Shown here: piece after piece, positions 60,261-64,000 of the stretch
How positions within the stretch are numbered: position 1 is the stretch's first letter
Layout of the letters: each line of letters opens with the position of its first letter
NCBI GenBank assembly: GCA_947179485.1
Contig: OX359249.1
Coordinates: 4,898,001-4,962,000 of the forward strand
Reading direction: 5' to 3'
From: Allacma fusca
Lineage: Eukaryota; Arthropoda; Collembola; Symphypleona; Sminthuridae
Length of the DNA: 64,000 nucleotides
Notes under the pieces: model-generated
Database searches by the model: none
Seen by the model: only the letters and a program-made list of their open reading frames with translations
What the model was told of the DNA's origin: nothing
Position numbers and translations under genes: made by a program

Positions 60261-60630
60261 AAGGATTACTGCGTCTAACTGCATGTTTGTGTCTTTTTTT
60301 AAATTCTCGATTCGGTTATTTGAAATACTATCTCTAAACGCACCTCTAGTCTTCCTCACTTTCCATCACATATTTCTTCGTATGTATGAACATGTGTATA
60401 TCCAGGATCACGCTCCTCCACGCACTGGAATAAGAGTATATGTAGTTGCATAAGCATTTTTAAACTCCCACAAAGAAACTCACAAAGGGCAGAAGAAAGC
60501 GAGGACTTCTCCCAATATTTTGTCATGAACGCTTCACAAGCGGTCGACAATTGACGTAAAAAAATACACAGAATTTACCAATTCTCTGACAATACCAATG
60601 CCAACCTTTACTTGACGACCAATAGAAGCA

Positions 60631-60812
60631 GTACTTTCTCTTTATAATGGATCCCCAGAACTAGACAAATTTAGCTTTTGCCCATTGCATTCTAACTCGA
60701 GTCTACAATCCATGCTCTTACAACTTATGAATATGCTCCTACGACCATAAACAACATAGTGGGACACCAGAATGTGCCCAAAGGTGTTTTTCCAAATGGA
60801 GAAAGTACTGTG
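60631..60812. mobile_element. MITE-like element with CAGTACTTTCTC ends
   Basis: CAGTACTTTCTCTTTATAAT at the left and its complement-like GGAGAAAGTACTG at the right form inverted ends about 165-180 bases apart. A clear TA duplication is not seen. The terminus carries the same ACTTTCTC word that dominates 61.1-63.2 kb. Confidence 0.4.
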
Positions 60813-61119
60813 ACAAGAGCGTCGAGTGAAGGAAAAGTTGACTGTACATTTCCCAATGCTCGTGTCTACACACAACTGTACACATAATCTTGTCTTTGTG
60901 TTGGGGGAAAGGATAGAAAGTAAACAAAGAGTGTGGAAATATGGAGTCTCCACACAATTTCGCATAAATTATTTGTCTTGTGTATTTCCTGTGTACACAT
61001 TTGTATATGGGCACACAAACACACGTTTGCTTGTTTAGGATTCCGAGCTTTCTTCGTTGTGGCTTCCCTTCAAAAAACATAACACGCGGAAGGATTCCAT
61101 TGGATAGTTTTCTCTATTT

Positions 61120-63200
61120 TGTCTTCCCACTTTTTTTTACTTTCACTCAGAATTTTTTATTTACTTTCTTCTCACTTTTATTATATGGGGATTCCGGAGA
61201 CTTTCCTATATCATTTTCTTTCAGTACTTTCTCTTGCTTTCTCCAGCAATTTCATTTGTACTTTCTCTTACTTTCATCTGGAATTTTATTCTTGCTTTCT
61301 GAGGCGATTTTATTTTCGCTTTCTCCCACACTTTTGTGCTCACTCTCTTGTTTTCGGCTATTTGCGCCGTCTCTGGCTTTCTCTTGCGATTTCATTTGTG
61401 CTTTCTGTTACTTTCTTTTCCGCAGTTTTATTCTTGCTTTCTCCAGCGGGTTTATTCTCGCTTTGTCCTGCACTTTTACCTTCTCTTATGCTTTTCTCCT
61501 TGCTTACTTTCTCCAATGGATTTATTTCAGTGCTTTCTCTTTTACTCTCTCCTTCAATTTTATTCGAGTCTGTTTTCTTCTACGATTTCATTCCTGCTGT
61601 CTCCAGTGATTTTATGCATCCTCACACTGGTTTTCTCTGTCTACTTTTGTGTAGATGCTTTCTCTTACTTTCTCCTGCACTTTTCCTTGAGTCCTTTCTC
61701 GTGCAGTTAGCTTTCAGGGCTTTCTCTCCCAGCTCTCTTTCAGTGCTAGGTCATGCATTTTTATTGGTGTGCTGTCTCGAGCGTCTTTAAAATTGCACAT
61801 TCTCCCTTATGGTATGATACTTTGTCTCCTTTCTCTTCCAAAATGATAGTTTCTCTTTAGCAAGTTAAAATAATAGTGCTCTCGTTCGCTTCAAAAGCTA
61901 AGGTTGCAGGATAATTTGCGAGAAGAATACTTTGCCCAGGATTTTGAGACACATAGCAATCCTGCAATTTTTCAAATAAGACAGTCCTGATGCTTTATCT
62001 CTGCCTTCTTCGTAATTGCATGGGTCTTTTGCGATGTTTTCTTTCCCCTTTCTCTTCCTTGCTCCGTGGGGTCTCCTCGCGCGTTTCTCATGGCTTCGGC
62101 TCCTATCCCAATGCTTTTCTCTTCCTTTTGAACTCTTGGAATGCTTTCGTCCTGGGTTCCAAAGTATTTGTTATACATCTCCGATCTATCCCTCTGCTTT
62201 CCCCAGCTTTGTCAAGAAATTCAGTGGGGACTTTTGTTTATAGAGCTGGCTCACTATTTCGGATTTTTCAAGTACGCTTTCGATGGAATTTTGATCGAAC
62301 ATGTCTCCCTTTTTTTAAATGTCGCCCCTCGGTTACGAAAACTTTCACTGGACTTTCCAAGCTTTCACTGCCCAAATTCATGCCTTACCATCACGTTGAA
62401 AAATTCTTTTGGAATGTTTAAACAGTTTTGCAGTGTCTATACGATTTTGGATTGTTTATTTGATTTTTTCCTGCTTTAAAAAAATATTAAAGGAGTTTTA
62501 CTTGGAGATTTTGTAAATTGTTCTACAGGCTGCTCGTCTTCAATTTTATTTTAGAACCAAATTGTCAAATAGCCATAATTTTTAAAATGCGTTTCCCACG
62601 GTATTCTTCTTTCTCCAAATGGCTTTCACACTATTATTTTTATATTCTCATTTCGTTTGCTTCAACTTTTTTACAATGTTATTTCCCGTAGTTTCTCCTT
62701 ATAATTACGCCTTTTAATTTTTTACTGCTTCTTCCTGCTATTTCTCGACTTTCTCTTTGTGTGTTTCCAGGATTTTCCCATTTTTTTGAGGATAATATTT
62801 TCTCTAGTTTCTCAATTTCATCCCCAAATTTCTCCGTTTATTTATCCAGGATGTCCTAATGCTCTCACCGTGCTTTCTCCACCCTGTCCCCATCTTTTCC
62901 ATATAAGTATGTGTACATTGTCCATGGGCTTTCCCGCTTTTTTGTCGTTTCACTCCAGGAAAAAATTGCTCTCATTTCTAGTTGTAACTTTTATCCCGGA
63001 CATTCTCAATGGTCCCATTCCCCTTCCAGTACTCACATAGTCAGTCCTATAAGCTTTCTCCAGTTTTTTCCCCGTGCTTTCACTTATCGTGAAAATTTCC
63101 GTACTTTCTCTACGACCTTTTATACTCCCTCCGCGCACTTTCTCTTTTTCCAGGCCTGGGTAATGCGTTCTTAATGTCTTTTCTTTCCGCTGTGAATTTT
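61120..63200 (-). repeat. region dense in ACTTTCTC words
   Basis: CTTACTTTCTCCTGC- and TTCTTGCTTTCTCCAG-like words recur with no fixed period, most densely at 61.2-61.8 kb. All three plus-strand frames are open for long distances (up to 223 codons, Phe/Leu/Ser-rich) because T/C-rich DNA has few stops; none is considered a gene. The word is the complement of that in 43.2-46.7 kb. Confidence 0.6.
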
Positions 63201-64000
63201 CTCCGGGCTTTCTCCATTTATATTTTTTATGTTCTGTCCCCACGTTATCCCCTACTTTGTCATTATTGGAAACCTGAGGCTGCTGTCTCCTTGACTCTAA
63301 TTTCTCTGTAATGCTCCGATGCTGGATATTTGTTTATGGAGGGATTTTGCCCATAAAGCTCTTTTCTTTTAAAGTCATTCTCTGACCTTGCAGCTCCATT
63401 TCACATGTTAATAATTAAGGCAATTCGGTTTTTTTTTCGGAATCCCTGTCACCTATGCAGTGCATTGAATTGTGGGATAACGCCGCAAGGACCAATATTT
63501 GGATTTTGTAAATAAAATCTTACGTAGGGAGATAAGCTAACATTGAGATAAACGGGATTTTTTCCCCTCAGACATAAGAGCAATTACGTTTTATGTTTAA
63601 GAAAAATTGCACTTAGCTCATTTTGCTTTTATGGAGAATTGTATTGTTTATTAGGATTTTGCTGGCGGTTCGCATTTTCTAAAAAATTATGCAGAGTATT
63701 TTGATTAAAATTCAACTTGCTCATTTCGTATGTTGATGGGAAAAATAAAAGAAGGTTCTCCAGGTCGGCGAGGCCTGTGAAAAGATTGGGTTTGGAGAGG
63801 TCTGGTGGGTTTTGCGAATGCAAGACAAATATTTTGGTGGAGGCAACATGCGTGGAAAATTTGAGGGAATTGCGTATTGAAGGAATCCATACGGTGTGGT
63901 TTTGGGATGTTTGGGAGGGAGTGCGCGTGAGAGGGACTGAAATAGAGGAAGAGTAATGATATAGAAAGGTTTAGGTAATCTAAGCTGATTACAAGTTTCA

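Noticed and set aside
60356..60550. Minus-strand frame ending at CTTT|GTGAGT
   Set aside because: Joining it to the 59.1 kb micro-exon creates a stop codon (T plus GA), and no acceptor lies upstream.
61119..61790. Open frame of 223 codons, multi-pass membrane-like
   Set aside because: All three plus-strand frames are open over the same T/C-rich repeat; the hydrophobic Phe/Leu/Ser content follows from CTTTCTC words, with no domain or splice signal.

Overview
The window looks like gene-poor genomic DNA of an invertebrate animal, most likely an arthropod; I cannot name the species. The reasons are: short coding blocks bounded by GT-AG splice signals, no bacterial-style operons, one recognisable animal exon (the start of a KCTD-type BTB/T1 domain), several small non-autonomous DNA transposons with TA target duplications, and a very large load of short tandem repeats. 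No complete rRNA, tRNA, CRISPR or viral gene was seen.

Layout. 0-12 kb is almost all repeats: blocks of AGGTCAAG-type sequence on one strand or the other, GA microsatellites, and a tandem array built from a transposon-like end (8.2-8.5 kb). 12-25 kb holds more repeat blocks, a candidate two-exon minus-strand gene (20.6-21.8 kb), isolated minus-strand exon candidates near 15.5 and 17.7 kb, and an array with DR4-spaced AGGTCA motifs (23.3-23.5 kb). 25.4-27.4 kb is a 2-kb A-rich minisatellite split by a clean 175-bp MITE; a relative of this MITE sits at 32.2 kb. 33-39.8 kb is the first gene-bearing stretch: a candidate two-exon minus-strand gene (37.75-38.97 kb) with a poly(A) signal, further minus-strand exon candidates near 33.4 and 37.1-37.4 kb, a small one-pass membrane ORF at 36.6 kb, and a possible piggyBac-like remnant at 39.6 kb. 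43-46.7 kb is dense in GAGAAAGT words.

The first coding exon of a KCTD-like protein lies on the plus strand at 47.02-47.13 kb; its second exon was not found before the window ends. Antisense to it, and presumably inside its first intron, lies a five-exon minus-strand gene model (54.03 to 48.82 kb, 220 residues, 8 cysteines) that I cannot assign to any family. 56.2-57.1 kb carries many copies of the palindrome TGACCTAGGTCA, 58.2-60.3 kb carries other satellites, and 61.1-63.2 kb is rich in ACTTTCTC words, the inverse of the 43-46.7 kb region.

Gene models outside the KCTD exon rest on open frames, splice-site quality and phase agreement only. They were assembled by eye and need transcript evidence. 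The many long open frames in pyrimidine-rich or 3n-period repeats were treated as artefacts.
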